From Anaerolineales bacterium (lineage in GTDB: Bacteria; Chloroflexota; Anaerolineae; Anaerolineales; DRMV01), in contig WGAK01000167.1 in the NCBI GenBank assembly GCA_015494815.1, positions 1 through 5,800 on the forward strand: 5,800 nt of DNA, written 5' to 3'. The notes under the pieces were generated by a model. The model had not been told where the DNA came from, did no database searches, and saw nothing but the letters and a program-made list of their open reading frames with translations. This document shows positions 1-5,584 of this stretch, one piece after another. Position 1 is the first letter of the stretch. Each line of letters opens with the position of its first letter. Made by a program: the position numbers and the translations under genes.

Positions 1-194
1 TGCACGGCCTGCACCTGGGGGTGGCGGAAGTGCATTTCGGGCACGGTCTCGCCGGGGCGGGCGGCCTCGTCGCGCAAACCGGCCAGATACACCACCTCGT
101 GGCCCTGGCGGCGCAAGATGGCGGCCCACTTGGCGGCTTCCAGCGAGACGCCATCCAGGCCGGCGAAGCGGGTGGAAATCATGGCGATGCGCAT
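1..194 (-). CDS. Glycosyltransferase family 4-like protein, N-terminal part (cut by window edge)
   Basis: Only the first 64 codons are visible; the gene continues beyond position 1. The protein starts MRIAMISTRFAGLDGVSLEA and continues with a helix (AAKWAAILRRQGHEVVYLAG). This is the usual first beta strand, glycine-rich loop and helix of the N-terminal Rossmann half of GT-B glycosyltransferases (GT4 / 'group 1'), which transfer sugar from a nucleotide-sugar donor to an envelope polysaccharide, lipid or similar acceptor. The catalytic and donor-binding C-terminal half is outside the window, so substrate and activity cannot be judged. The start is supported by AGGAG (202-206 on the complement) 7 nt upstream. 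It begins 31 nt after the histidine kinase stop with no visible terminator between them, so it is probably co-transcribed with the two-component genes. The family call rests on N-terminal resemblance only. Confidence 0.72.
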   Translation of the reverse strand, partial: MRIAMISTRFAGLDGVSLEAAKWAAILRRQGHEVVYLAGLRDEAARPGETVPEMHFRHPQVQAV

Positions 195-225
195 AGCCAA
201 ACTCCTGAGCCGGGGGAAGGGAATT

Positions 226-1554
226 TCAGGCCTCGTCGGGCGCGGGGATGCGCGGCAGATGCAGGGTGAACTGCGCGCCACCGTCGGGGTGGTTGGCCGC
301 GGTCAGGTCGCCGCCCATCGCCCGGGCCAGGCCCCGGGCAATGCTCAGTCCCAGGCCGCTGCCGCCCGACGCGCGCGCCCGGGATTTGTCCACCCGGTAG
401 AAGCGCTCGAAAATGCGGGTTTCTTCGCCCGGGGGCAGGCCGGGGCCCGTGTCGCGCAGCCACACCTGCACCCGGTCGCCCTGGCTGCGGGCGCCGATTT
501 CGATGCGTCCGCCCGGCGGGGTGTAGCGCAGGGCATTGGCTGCCAGGTTGTGCAAAATCTGCTCCAGCCGTTCGGGGTCCGCCCGCACCCACAGGTCGTC
601 CGCGGGCCAATGGGTTTCCAGGCGCACTTCGTGTTGGTGGGCCGTGGCCTGCAGCCCTTCGACCCAACTCTGCAGCCAGGGTACGAGGGCCAGGGGCCGG
701 AGGTGCAGCGGCAGGCGACCGGCGTCCATCAAGGTGAGGGTGCGCAAGTCCTCGATGAGGCGGGCCAGCAGGCGGTTCTGCTCCACCACGGGGGCCAGGT
801 TGGCGGGCGTGAGGGCGTAGACGCCGTCTTGTAGGGCCTCCAGGTGGGCCTGTTGCACGGCCAGGGGGGTGCGCAACTCGTGGGCGATGTCGGCCAGCAG
901 GCGCTGGCGCGTGGCTTCGGCCTGCTGCAGGGCCGCGGCCATGTGGTTGAACGCGCGCGCCAGCGATGCCAGTTCCGCGTCGCCGGTCTCGGGCACCCGG
1001 GCCTGCAGGTCGCCGGCGGCCAGGCGGCGCGCCGCGGTCGTGAGCGCGTGGATGGGCTGCGTCATACGCCGGCTCAGCGCCCAGGCCAGGGCCGCGGCCA
1101 ACAGCGTGGTCAGCAACGCGGCCAGCAGCGCGGCCTGGTCTAGATTGTGCAGCAGGGTGCGGCCCGCGTTCGCAGCGTGACCGTCGGCCGGGGGCAGCAC
1201 GTAGCCCACCACGCGGCCGTCTACCCGGATGGGCACGGCCAGGTTGCGCTGAGTTGGGCTCCAGGTGTGCCCGGCATAGGGCGCCGGCGCGAGGATGCGC
1301 CCCTGGGGGTCGGTCAGCAGCAGGCTTCCCCCGCGGCCGTGGGGCAGGGCCAGCAAGGGCTCGACCCCGCGCCAGTCGTGCTGGCGGGTGTAGAAATCGG
1401 CCAGGGCCTGCGCGGCGGCTTGCAAGCCCCAGGGCTCGCTTTGGGCCATGAAGGCGCGCACTTGATGCTGCGTGCTGGTGCGCAACAGCGTGACCACCAG
1501 CGCGATGCTGGCCAGGGCGGTGCCGAGCAGAGCCAGGAAGAGGCGGCGGCGCAT
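226..1554 (-). CDS. Sensor histidine kinase, HAMP / HisKA / HATPase_c (BaeS-like)
   Basis: A 442-residue membrane-bound sensor kinase that should autophosphorylate on His and pass phosphate to the adjacent regulator. Domains in order: TM1 about residues 5-24; an extracytoplasmic sensor of about 115 residues (25-139); TM2 about 140-160; HAMP about 158-210 (MTQPIHALTTAARRLAAGDL); HisKA with phosphoacceptor His225 in DIAHELRTPL; then HATPase_c with N box Asn336/Asn340 (HNLAANALRYTPPGG), G1 DTGPGL (368-373), F box IFERFYR (381-387) and G2 GGSGLGLSI (397-405). All catalytic motifs are intact. The reading frame is open 41 codons further upstream, but that extension lies inside the regulator gene. 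The start at 1554 gives the usual short positively charged N-terminus (MRRR) before TM1, with AGGG about 8 nt upstream. It lies 10 nt after the regulator stop, so the two are surely one operon. The sensor segment resembles that of BaeS-like kinases (DPQGRILAP and VDGRVVGYVL strands) and has no obvious Cys or His cluster, so the signal is unknown. Confidence 0.95.
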   Translation of the reverse strand: MRRRLFLALLGTALASIALVVTLLRTSTQHQVRAFMAQSEPWGLQAAAQALADFYTRQHDWRGVEPLLALPHGRGGSLLLTDPQGRILAPAPYAGHTWSPTQRNLAVPIRVDGRVVGYVLPPADGHAANAGRTLLHNLDQAALLAALLTTLLAAALAWALSRRMTQPIHALTTAARRLAAGDLQARVPETGDAELASLARAFNHMAAALQQAEATRQRLLADIAHELRTPLAVQQAHLEALQDGVYALTPANLAPVVEQNRLLARLIEDLRTLTLMDAGRLPLHLRPLALVPWLQSWVEGLQATAHQHEVRLETHWPADDLWVRADPERLEQILHNLAANALRYTPPGGRIEIGARSQGDRVQVWLRDTGPGLPPGEETRIFERFYRVDKSRARASGGSGLGLSIARGLARAMGGDLTAANHPDGGAQFTLHLPRIPAPDEA

Positions 1555-1564
1555 GGCATTCCCT

Positions 1565-2248
1565 TCAGGCGTCGTCGCGACGCAGGCGATAGCCGACGCC
1601 AAACACGGTTTCGATGTAGCGGGGGCGTTTGGGGTCGGGTTCCAGTTTGGCCCGCAGGTTCTTGATGTGGGTGTCAATGGTGCGCTCGTAGCCCACGAAG
1701 GGCGTGTCTTGAACGGCTTGCAGCAGTTGCTCGCGGGTGAAAACCCGGCCGGGCTGGCGGGCCAGGGTCACCAGCAAGCGAAATTCGGTGGGCGTGAGGC
1801 GGATGGGGGTGCCCGACCGGGTCACGCGGTGGGCGTCCAGGTCAATGTCCAAATCATGCACCTGCAGGCGATGGGGCGTGGGCGGCGCCTGCATCCGGCG
1901 CAGGACCGCGCGCACCCGCGCGACCAGCACCCGGGGGCTGAAGGGCTTGGTGATATAGTCGTCCGCGCCCAGTTCCAGGCCGAGCAACTGGTCCACCTCG
2001 TCCACCCGGGCCGTGACCATGAGGATGGGCGTGTCGCTCAGGCGGCGCATCTCGCGAGCCACATCCAGGCCGTCCATGCCGGGCAGGTTGAGGTCCAGCA
2101 GCACCACATCGGGCCGCAGGCGGCGGAACGCGTCCAGACCCGTGTCGCCCCGAAAGGCCAGGTGCACCTCGAAGCCGGCGCGTTCCAGATAGTCGCGCAT
2201 CACCTGGGCCAGGGAGCGTTCGTCTTCGATGACCAGGACCCGGGCCAT
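1565..2248 (-). CDS. Response regulator, OmpR/PhoB family (winged helix)
   Basis: A 227-residue two-component transcription regulator. The receiver domain spans residues 3-115, with acidic pocket Glu8/Asp9, phosphoacceptor Asp52 (LLDLNLPGMDG), Thr79 (MVTAR) and Lys101 in YITKPF. The C-terminal Trans_reg_C winged helix runs about 128-223: LTPTEFRLLVTLA precedes the recognition region, RTIDTHIKNLRAKLEPDP (189-206) carries the DNA-contacting helix, and VFGVGYRL (215-222) forms the wing hairpin. Length and motif order are typical of BaeR/PhoB-type regulators. The start is supported by AGGAG (2257-2261 on the complement) 8 nt upstream. It precedes the kinase gene by 10 nt and is presumably its cognate partner. 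The nearest candidate promoter is at 2279-2307. Many such operons are autoregulated, but I could not identify a convincing pair of direct half-sites for it here. Confidence 0.96.
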   Translation of the reverse strand: MARVLVIEDERSLAQVMRDYLERAGFEVHLAFRGDTGLDAFRRLRPDVVLLDLNLPGMDGLDVAREMRRLSDTPILMVTARVDEVDQLLGLELGADDYITKPFSPRVLVARVRAVLRRMQAPPTPHRLQVHDLDIDLDAHRVTRSGTPIRLTPTEFRLLVTLARQPGRVFTREQLLQAVQDTPFVGYERTIDTHIKNLRAKLEPDPKRPRYIETVFGVGYRLRRDDA

Positions 2249-2278
2249 AGGGGCGTCTCCTGCAACAGGGTGGCCTCA

Positions 2279-2307
2279 AGCATACCCCAGCCGAACGAGA
2301 AACGCAA
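2279..2307 (-). promoter_or_regulatory. Candidate sigma70-type promoter for the regulator-kinase-glycosyltransferase operon
   Basis: Read on the minus strand: TTGCGT (complement of 2302-2307), a 17-nt spacer, then TATGCT (complement of 2279-2284). The -10 matches 4 of 6 consensus bases and the -35 has the key TTG. Transcription would start around 2272, leaving a leader of about 24 nt before the regulator ATG at 2248 that still includes its AGGAG. Spacing and placement are ideal, but this is pattern matching only. Confidence 0.45.
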
Positions 2308-2308
2308 G

Positions 2309-2341
2309 CCGGGCGGACGAGGCGCGGCCCCATCCGCCCGG
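2309..2341 (-). terminator. Inverted repeat after the cytochrome gene, possible terminator
   Basis: CCGGGCGGA (2309-2317) and its exact complement TCCGCCCGG (2333-2341) form a 9-bp GC-rich stem around a 15-nt loop in which GG/CC can pair further. It lies 23 nt beyond the cytochrome stop in the direction of transcription. On the minus strand it is followed by CTTGCGTTTCTC, which is only weakly T-rich, so intrinsic termination may be inefficient. The stem abuts the -35 box of the next operon by one base, so it could also act as an operator. Orientation is assigned from the gene it follows. Confidence 0.4.
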
Positions 2342-2364
2342 GGTTCAAGAGGAGGCGGGCAAGG

Positions 2365-3366
2365 TTACGGCATGAGGTCGGCCTGTTCGAGGCGTTGGTG
2401 GATGTCCTGGAACGCGTCGGCCTCGGCCTGGGTGATGGTTCCCGCGTCAACCAGCGCGGTCAGCATGTGGTCGAGCATGGCGTCGGGGTTGCCCGCGGCC
2501 TGAGCCCGTAATTCGTCCCAATGGTCGGTGCGGTAGGCCTCCAGCAAGGCGTGCACGCGCTGGAACAGGTCGGCTTCGTCTTGGGTCAGGACCCCTTGCT
2601 CGACCGCGGCCTGCAGCATGGCTTCGTGGTGGTCCGTGGCCGCGACCTGGTCGCCCAGGGTGCGCAGGTAGTGCGTGACGGCCCAAATCTCGTCCTCGCT
2701 CAACACGCTGCCGTAGGCGGGCATGGCACTGCCCAGGGCCGCGCCGCCGTCGTGGATGCGCCAATACAGATACGCGTCGCTCAGATGTTGCGCGGTGCGG
2801 GCCAGCGGCGCCGGGGGCGGGTCCAGGGCCTCACCCGAAGGGCCGTCCCCCAGGCCCGTTTCGCCGTGGCAGGCCGCGCATTGGGTCTGATAGATGGCCT
2901 CGCCCTGGGCCAGGGTGGCTTCGTCCGCGGGCAGCGGATTGGTCAGGTCGCGGTACGCTTCGGGCACGGGCTGTTGATGGAAGGCGCGCCACGGATTGTT
3001 CGGGCCAAAGCCCGCCGGCGGCCCGCCTTGGCTCATGCCCAGACCGCGGCCCTGGCCGGGACCCATGCCCGGGCCATGCTCTTGACCGTGGCCGTGTCCC
3101 ATGTCCTTCCCTTGACCGGGGCCATGCCCCATGCCTGCGCCTTGCCCCTGGCCGGGACCGTGGGGGCCGGGCGCGTTGAGCAGGGCCGTGCCCGCCGCGG
3201 GAGCCGCACTGGGCGCGGTCGCCGTGGCCGGCGGCGCGGTCTCGACCTCGGCTTCGGTCGCGGGAACGGCGCTGCCGCTGCACGCGGCCGCGGCCAGGCC
3301 CAGGGCCAGCACGAGGCCGCCTGCGAGAAGGTTGCGCCAGCGCAGTAGTCGGATGTTCGGCTTCAT
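2365..3366 (-). CDS. c-type cytochrome lipoprotein with Gly/His/Met-rich linker and duplicated C-terminal helical motif
   Basis: A 333-residue exported heme protein. Residues 1-28 form a signal peptide (RLLRWRN, then a Leu/Ala/Gly-rich hydrophobic core) ending AAAC, with Cys29 as the likely lipidated residue; the lipobox is acceptable but lacks the usual Leu at -3. Next come an Ala/Pro/Thr linker (30-65) and a low-complexity segment rich in Gly, Gln, His and Met (66-115). A monoheme cytochrome c domain (about 145-240) follows, with CAACH (Cys163, Cys166, His167) for covalent heme and Met215 in SAMPAYG as probable sixth ligand. The C-terminus (250-328) contains two similar helical motifs. It should sit outside the cytoplasmic membrane and carry electrons; partners are unknown. 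The start is supported by GGAGG (3373-3377 on the complement) 6 nt upstream. It precedes the two-component operon by 116 nt and is divergent from the kinase-family gene. The heme domain call is firm; the roles of the linker and tail are not. Confidence 0.9.
   Translation of the reverse strand: MKPNIRLLRWRNLLAGGLVLALGLAAAACSGSAVPATEAEVETAPPATATAPSAAPAAGTALLNAPGPHGPGQGQGAGMGHGPGQGKDMGHGHGQEHGPGMGPGQGRGLGMSQGGPPAGFGPNNPWRAFHQQPVPEAYRDLTNPLPADEATLAQGEAIYQTQCAACHGETGLGDGPSGEALDPPPAPLARTAQHLSDAYLYWRIHDGGAALGSAMPAYGSVLSEDEIWAVTHYLRTLGDQVAATDHHEAMLQAAVEQGVLTQDEADLFQRVHALLEAYRTDHWDELRAQAAGNPDAMLDHMLTALVDAGTITQAEADAFQDIHQRLEQADLMP
2383..2619 (-). repeat. Internal protein duplication in the cytochrome C-terminus
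   Basis: Residues 250-277 (starting MLQAAVEQGVLTQDEADLF, coded at 2619-2536) and 301-328 (starting MLTALVDAGTITQAEADAF, coded at 2466-2383) align without gaps, with 15 of 28 residues identical. Shared positions include ML, A, V, G, TQ, EAD, FQ, H and LE. The pattern helix-G-hydrophobic-TQxEAD-helix resembles short helical hairpin modules such as SHOCT or DUF2680-type segments, but I cannot assign it to a family. The spacing of 51 residues suggests an ancestral duplication with a diverged connector. Confidence 0.7.
3022..3171 (-). repeat. Low-complexity Gly/Gln/His/Met-rich coding repeat within the cytochrome
   Basis: Codes residues 66-115 of the cytochrome. Variants of GPGQG and MGHG recur (GHGPGQGKDMG, GHGHGQEHGPGMG, GPGQGRG), giving five His and four Met in 50 residues. 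At DNA level it is an irregular array of CCCATG/CCATGC/GGCC-type words on the plus strand, prone to slippage. The composition suits a flexible, possibly metal-binding (copper-like) periplasmic linker, but binding is inferred from composition only. Confidence 0.75.
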
Positions 3367-3382
3367 GGTCGTCCTCCAGGTT

Positions 3383-3399
3383 GGGCCTGCGAGAGGCCC
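3383..3399 (-). other. Small hairpin in the cytochrome mRNA leader
   Basis: GGGCCT (3383-3388), a 5-nt loop, then AGGCCC (3394-3399) form a perfect 6-bp stem just upstream of the cytochrome ribosome-binding site (3373-3377). It could stabilise the 5' end of the mRNA or affect translation. The length is modest for such GC-rich DNA. Confidence 0.35.
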
Positions 3400-3416
3400 G
3401 AGGTTGTTGTGCCCTT

Positions 3417-3448
3417 AACATAGCCGCCGCGTATGGAGAAGTTGTGAA
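3417..3448 (-). promoter_or_regulatory. Weak candidate promoter for the cytochrome gene
   Basis: On the minus strand TATGTT (complement of 3417-3422) could serve as a -10 box. The best upstream hexamer is TTCACA (complement of 3443-3448), but the spacer is 20 nt, too long for an ordinary sigma70 site. Transcription would give a leader of about 45 nt containing the 3383-3399 hairpin. Dependence on an activator would fit the poor -35, but nothing proves it. Confidence 0.22.
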
Positions 3449-3481
3449 GGCCGTGTGGAAAGATTGGGGAGCCCGCGCCTA

Positions 3482-3490
3482 TGGTATAAC
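3482..3490 (+). promoter_or_regulatory. Extended -10 promoter candidate for the nucleoside-kinase-family gene
   Basis: TGG immediately followed by TATAAC (3485-3490) gives the TGn-TATAAx extended -10 form, which can work without a good -35. The nearest upstream hexamers are poor or badly spaced (TTGGGG at 3464-3469, spacer 15). Transcription would start about 3497, leaving a 34-nt leader with GAGGA (3519-3523) 7 nt before the ATG at 3531. Confidence 0.45.
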
Positions 3491-3530
3491 CAAATCCCTA
3501 TCCCCTGCACCTGACTTCGAGGAAGTGAGC

Positions 3531-5270
3531 ATGCCAACGATTCGTCCAACTTCGCCCGACCCTGAGGTCAATGTGTACTTGCCCGATGGCCTGATTTTGC
3601 GCGGCCCGCGCGGCGCGGCCGTGGGCGATTTTCTGCAGGCCGTGGCGCAGCGTTTCCCCGCGCCGGTGATGGGCGCCATCGTCAACCACAGCCTGCAGGA
3701 ACTCACCGCGGCGGTGAACCTCGAGGCCCGCGTCGAGCCGGTGACCATGCAGGATGAAGACGGCGCGCGCATCTACCGCCGTTCGCTGGTCTTCTTGCTG
3801 GCGGTGGCCTTTCAGCGGGTCTTCCCCCAGGCGCGGTTGACGGTGGACTATTCGGTGGGGGCCGGGGGCTATTTCTGTACCGTGCAGGGGCGTCCCCCGC
3901 TGCGCGCGGACGAATTGGCCCGCCTGGAGGCCGAGATGCGCAGCCTGGTCGCGGCCGACCTGCCCATCCGTCGCGCGGAAGTGCCTTTGCGGCAGGCCAT
4001 CGAGCATTTTCGCGCCGCGGGCATGGACGACAAAGTGCGTTTGTTGCGCTATCGGCGCAAGTCGTATTTGACCCTGTACGAGTTGGACGGCCAGCGCGAC
4101 TATCATTACGGCTACATGGTGCCCAGCACGGGCTATTTGCGCTGGTTCGCGCTGGAACCCGCGGACGGCGAAGGCTTTTTGTTGCGGTTCCCCGAGCGCC
4201 ACGCGCCCACCACCATCCAGGCCACCCGGCCTGCGCCCAAGTTGCTGGGCACTTTTCGGCAATACGGCGATTGGCTGCGGCGGCTGGGCATCCACTATGT
4301 GGGCGCGCTCAACGAGGACATCACCCACGGCCGTTTGCCCGAAATCATTTTGGTGGCCGAGGCGCTGCACCAGCAACAACTGGCGGCCATCGCCCAGGCC
4401 ATTGCCCGGCGCCGCGACCAGGTGCGGGTGGTGCTGGTGGCCGGGCCTTCGTCCGCGGGCAAGACCACCTTCGCCAAACGCCTGGCCGTGCAGTTGCTCA
4501 CCCACGGCATCTCGTCTTTCTCGCTGGAGATGGACAATTACTTCGTAGACCGGGACAAGACGCCCAAGGACGCCCAGGGGCGGTATGACTTTGAGCACAT
4601 CGACGCGTTGCAGCGGCATCGCCTGGCGCGCGATTTGCAACGCCTCATCGCCGGCGAAACCGTGCACCTGCCCCGCTACGACTTCCCCACCGGGCGCAGC
4701 CTGCCGGGGCGGCGGGTGCGGCTGCAGCCGGGCCAGATGATTATTCTCGAGGGGCTGCACGGGCTGAACCCTGACCTGCTGCCCGACTTCCCGGCCGAGC
4801 AGGCGTTTCGCGTCTATGTCTCCGCGTTCACCCAACTGAACCTGGACCGCTACAACCGGGTTTCGACCACCGACACCCGCCTGCTGCGGCGCATCGTGCG
4901 CGATGCCCGGGAGCGGGGCTACACCGCGCAGCAAACCATCGCCCATTGGGAGATGGTGCGCCGCGGCGAGCGCCGCTGGATTTTCCCTTTTCAGGAGCAG
5001 GCCGACCGGATGTTCAACTCCGCGTTGGTGTACGAACTCTCGGTGCTCAAGCCCAAGGTGGAGCCCCTGCTGCTGCAGATTCCGCCGCGCAGCCGCGAGC
5101 GCATCGAGGCCAAGCGCCTGCTCTCGCTGCTGGAATGGTTCGTCGCCGCGCCGGACCGCTGGGTGCCCGACAATTCCATTCTGCGGGAGTTCATCGGCGG
5201 CTCCATCTTGCGGGACTTCACCGTGTGGCAAGGCGCGCCGCCCGAGGCAGCGTGCCCTTCCCCCCGCTGA
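3531..5270 (+). CDS. Uridine kinase-family nucleoside kinase with ThrRS-like (TGS/SAD) N-terminus
   Basis: A 579-residue soluble protein. Residues about 10-72 (VNVYLPDGLILRGPRGAAVGDFL) resemble a TGS domain, and 78-220 resemble the threonyl-tRNA-synthetase second additional domain (IYRRSLVFLLAVAFQRVFP, then VDYSVGAGGYFC). The C-terminal half is a P-loop kinase of the phosphoribulokinase/uridine kinase family: Walker A GPSSAGKTT (305-313), substrate-side LEMDNYFVDRD (332-342), YDFEHIDAL (352-360), PRYDFPTG (381-388), the IILEGLHGL strand (404-412) and RRIVRDARERG (453-463). The family should transfer phosphate from ATP to a nucleoside such as uridine, although the substrate of this fused subgroup is not certain. 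The His positions used as zinc ligands in the ThrRS editing site appear replaced, so tRNA editing is unlikely. An alternative TTG start at 3381 would add 50 residues with no domain similarity. The ATG at 3531 has GAGGA 7 nt upstream. It is monocistronic as far as can be seen and divergent from the cytochrome. Confidence 0.9.
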   Translation: MPTIRPTSPDPEVNVYLPDGLILRGPRGAAVGDFLQAVAQRFPAPVMGAIVNHSLQELTAAVNLEARVEPVTMQDEDGARIYRRSLVFLLAVAFQRVFPQARLTVDYSVGAGGYFCTVQGRPPLRADELARLEAEMRSLVAADLPIRRAEVPLRQAIEHFRAAGMDDKVRLLRYRRKSYLTLYELDGQRDYHYGYMVPSTGYLRWFALEPADGEGFLLRFPERHAPTTIQATRPAPKLLGTFRQYGDWLRRLGIHYVGALNEDITHGRLPEIILVAEALHQQQLAAIAQAIARRRDQVRVVLVAGPSSAGKTTFAKRLAVQLLTHGISSFSLEMDNYFVDRDKTPKDAQGRYDFEHIDALQRHRLARDLQRLIAGETVHLPRYDFPTGRSLPGRRVRLQPGQMIILEGLHGLNPDLLPDFPAEQAFRVYVSAFTQLNLDRYNRVSTTDTRLLRRIVRDARERGYTAQQTIAHWEMVRRGERRWIFPFQEQADRMFNSALVYELSVLKPKVEPLLLQIPPRSRERIEAKRLLSLLEWFVAAPDRWVPDNSILREFIGGSILRDFTVWQGAPPEAACPSPR

Positions 5271-5395
5271 GGGCCTGGAGGTGTGCCGAAGTTGCCGAAA
5301 GCAGCCAACGGGCGGTCCTGGCGCGCGACGCCTGGGCGCCGCTTTAGGAACCCAGGGTAAGGTCAAGTCGCCCGGCGGGATCTCTCCCTACCCCC

Positions 5396-5425
5396 GCTGC
5401 GGCGGCGCAAGAGCGCCACCGCAGC
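5396..5425. repeat. Hairpin with 12 of 13 stem positions paired
   Basis: GCTGCGG, one mismatch and GGCGC (5396-5408) pair with GCGCC, one mismatch and CCGCAGC (5413-5425) around the tetraloop AAGA. This is a very stable stem in either strand. It is not followed by a T-run, so it is not a classic terminator, although it lies downstream of the kinase-family gene and may protect its mRNA 3' end. Confidence 0.75.
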
Positions 5426-5426
5426 C

Positions 5427-5463
5427 GCCCCCTTCCCTCTCTTACAAAGAGAGGGAAGGGGGC
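5427..5463. repeat. Perfect 17-bp palindrome with 3-nt loop
   Basis: GCCCCCTTCCCTCTCTT (5427-5443) and its exact complement (5447-5463) flank the loop ACA. One arm is almost pure pyrimidine and the other pure purine except at the ends, unlike the surrounding GC-rich coding DNA. A perfect 17-bp dyad is far beyond chance. It starts one base after the preceding hairpin, suggesting that both belong to one element. Confidence 0.92.
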
Positions 5464-5466
5464 AGA

Positions 5467-5489
5467 TGAGCCGAGCGCAGCGAGGCTCA
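5467..5489. repeat. Short hairpin TGAGCC/GGCTCA
   Basis: TGAGCC (5467-5472) pairs with GGCTCA (5484-5489) across the loop GAGCGCAGCGA, which is itself nearly symmetrical (GAGCG/GCGA words). It forms the third stem of the palindrome cluster. Confidence 0.55.
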
Positions 5490-5493
5490 GCGT

Positions 5494-5521
5494 GGGATGG
5501 GTGAGATTTGCCACCCATCCC
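5494..5521. repeat. Perfect 10-bp hairpin at the right end of the palindrome cluster
   Basis: GGGATGGGTG (5494-5503) and CACCCATCCC (5512-5521) are exact complements around an 8-nt loop AGATTTGC. It ends 34 bases before the rpsO -35 box, so it could limit read-through into the ribosomal gene, but no T-run follows. Confidence 0.75.
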
Positions 5522-5555
5522 CTCCGGCAACATTGACGCGCACCCGTTGCGGGCC

Positions 5556-5584
5556 TTGCCCGCGGCCGGGGGCGGTGGTATAAT
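5556..5584 (+). promoter_or_regulatory. Sigma70-type promoter of rpsO
   Basis: TTGCCC (5556-5561), a 17-nt spacer and a perfect TATAAT (5579-5584). Expected transcription start is near 5591, giving a leader of about 85 nt. Position, spacing and the perfect -10 box fit a strong housekeeping promoter. The -10 box lies within an inverted repeat (GGGCGG 5570-5575, CCGCCC 5585-5590). Confidence 0.78.

Larger units (their letters stand above)
5380..5507. repeat. Composite palindromic element with imperfect terminal inverted repeats (MITE/REP-like)
   Basis: ATCTCTCCCTACCC (5380-5393) and GGGATGGGTGAGAT (5494-5507) are imperfect inverted repeats, with 11 of 14 positions complementary. Between them sit three further hairpins (5396-5425, 5427-5463, 5467-5489). 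The right end can alternatively fold on its own with 5512-5521. There is no coding capacity for a transposase and no clear target-site duplication. The architecture suits a non-autonomous mobile or REP-like intergenic repeat, but only one copy is in view, so mobility is an inference. Confidence 0.5.

Noticed and set aside
1555..1677. 41-codon N-terminal extension of the histidine kinase starting at 1677
   Set aside because: It lies entirely or almost entirely inside the response regulator coding sequence, and the peptide is not membrane-like. The start at 1554 puts a positively charged end directly before TM1.
1472..2503. 343-residue plus-strand open frame across the regulator gene
   Set aside because: It is a shadow of the response regulator, whose phosphorylation site and winged helix are unmistakable on the minus strand, and it also crosses the intergenic promoter region.
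3022..3171. Possible CRISPR or tandem DNA repeat
   Set aside because: The repeated words are irregular, in frame and code a Gly/Gln/His/Met-rich protein linker. There are no constant repeats with unique spacers.
3381..3530. TTG start at 3381 extending the kinase-family protein by 50 residues
   Set aside because: The extra segment has no domain similarity, overlaps the leader region of the divergent gene and the extended -10 candidate, and lacks a good ribosome-binding site. The ATG at 3531 has GAGGA at the right distance.
5320..5346. Intrinsic terminator of the kinase-family gene (GGCGC/GCGCC then GCTTTA)
   Set aside because: The stem is only 5 bp with an 11-nt loop and the T-run is too short to call a terminator with confidence.
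3498..5366. 622-residue minus-strand open frame antisense to the kinase-family gene
   Set aside because: Long antisense frames are common in GC-rich coding DNA. The peptide is low-complexity (Arg, Gln, Gly, His), while the plus strand shows a complete recognisable enzyme.
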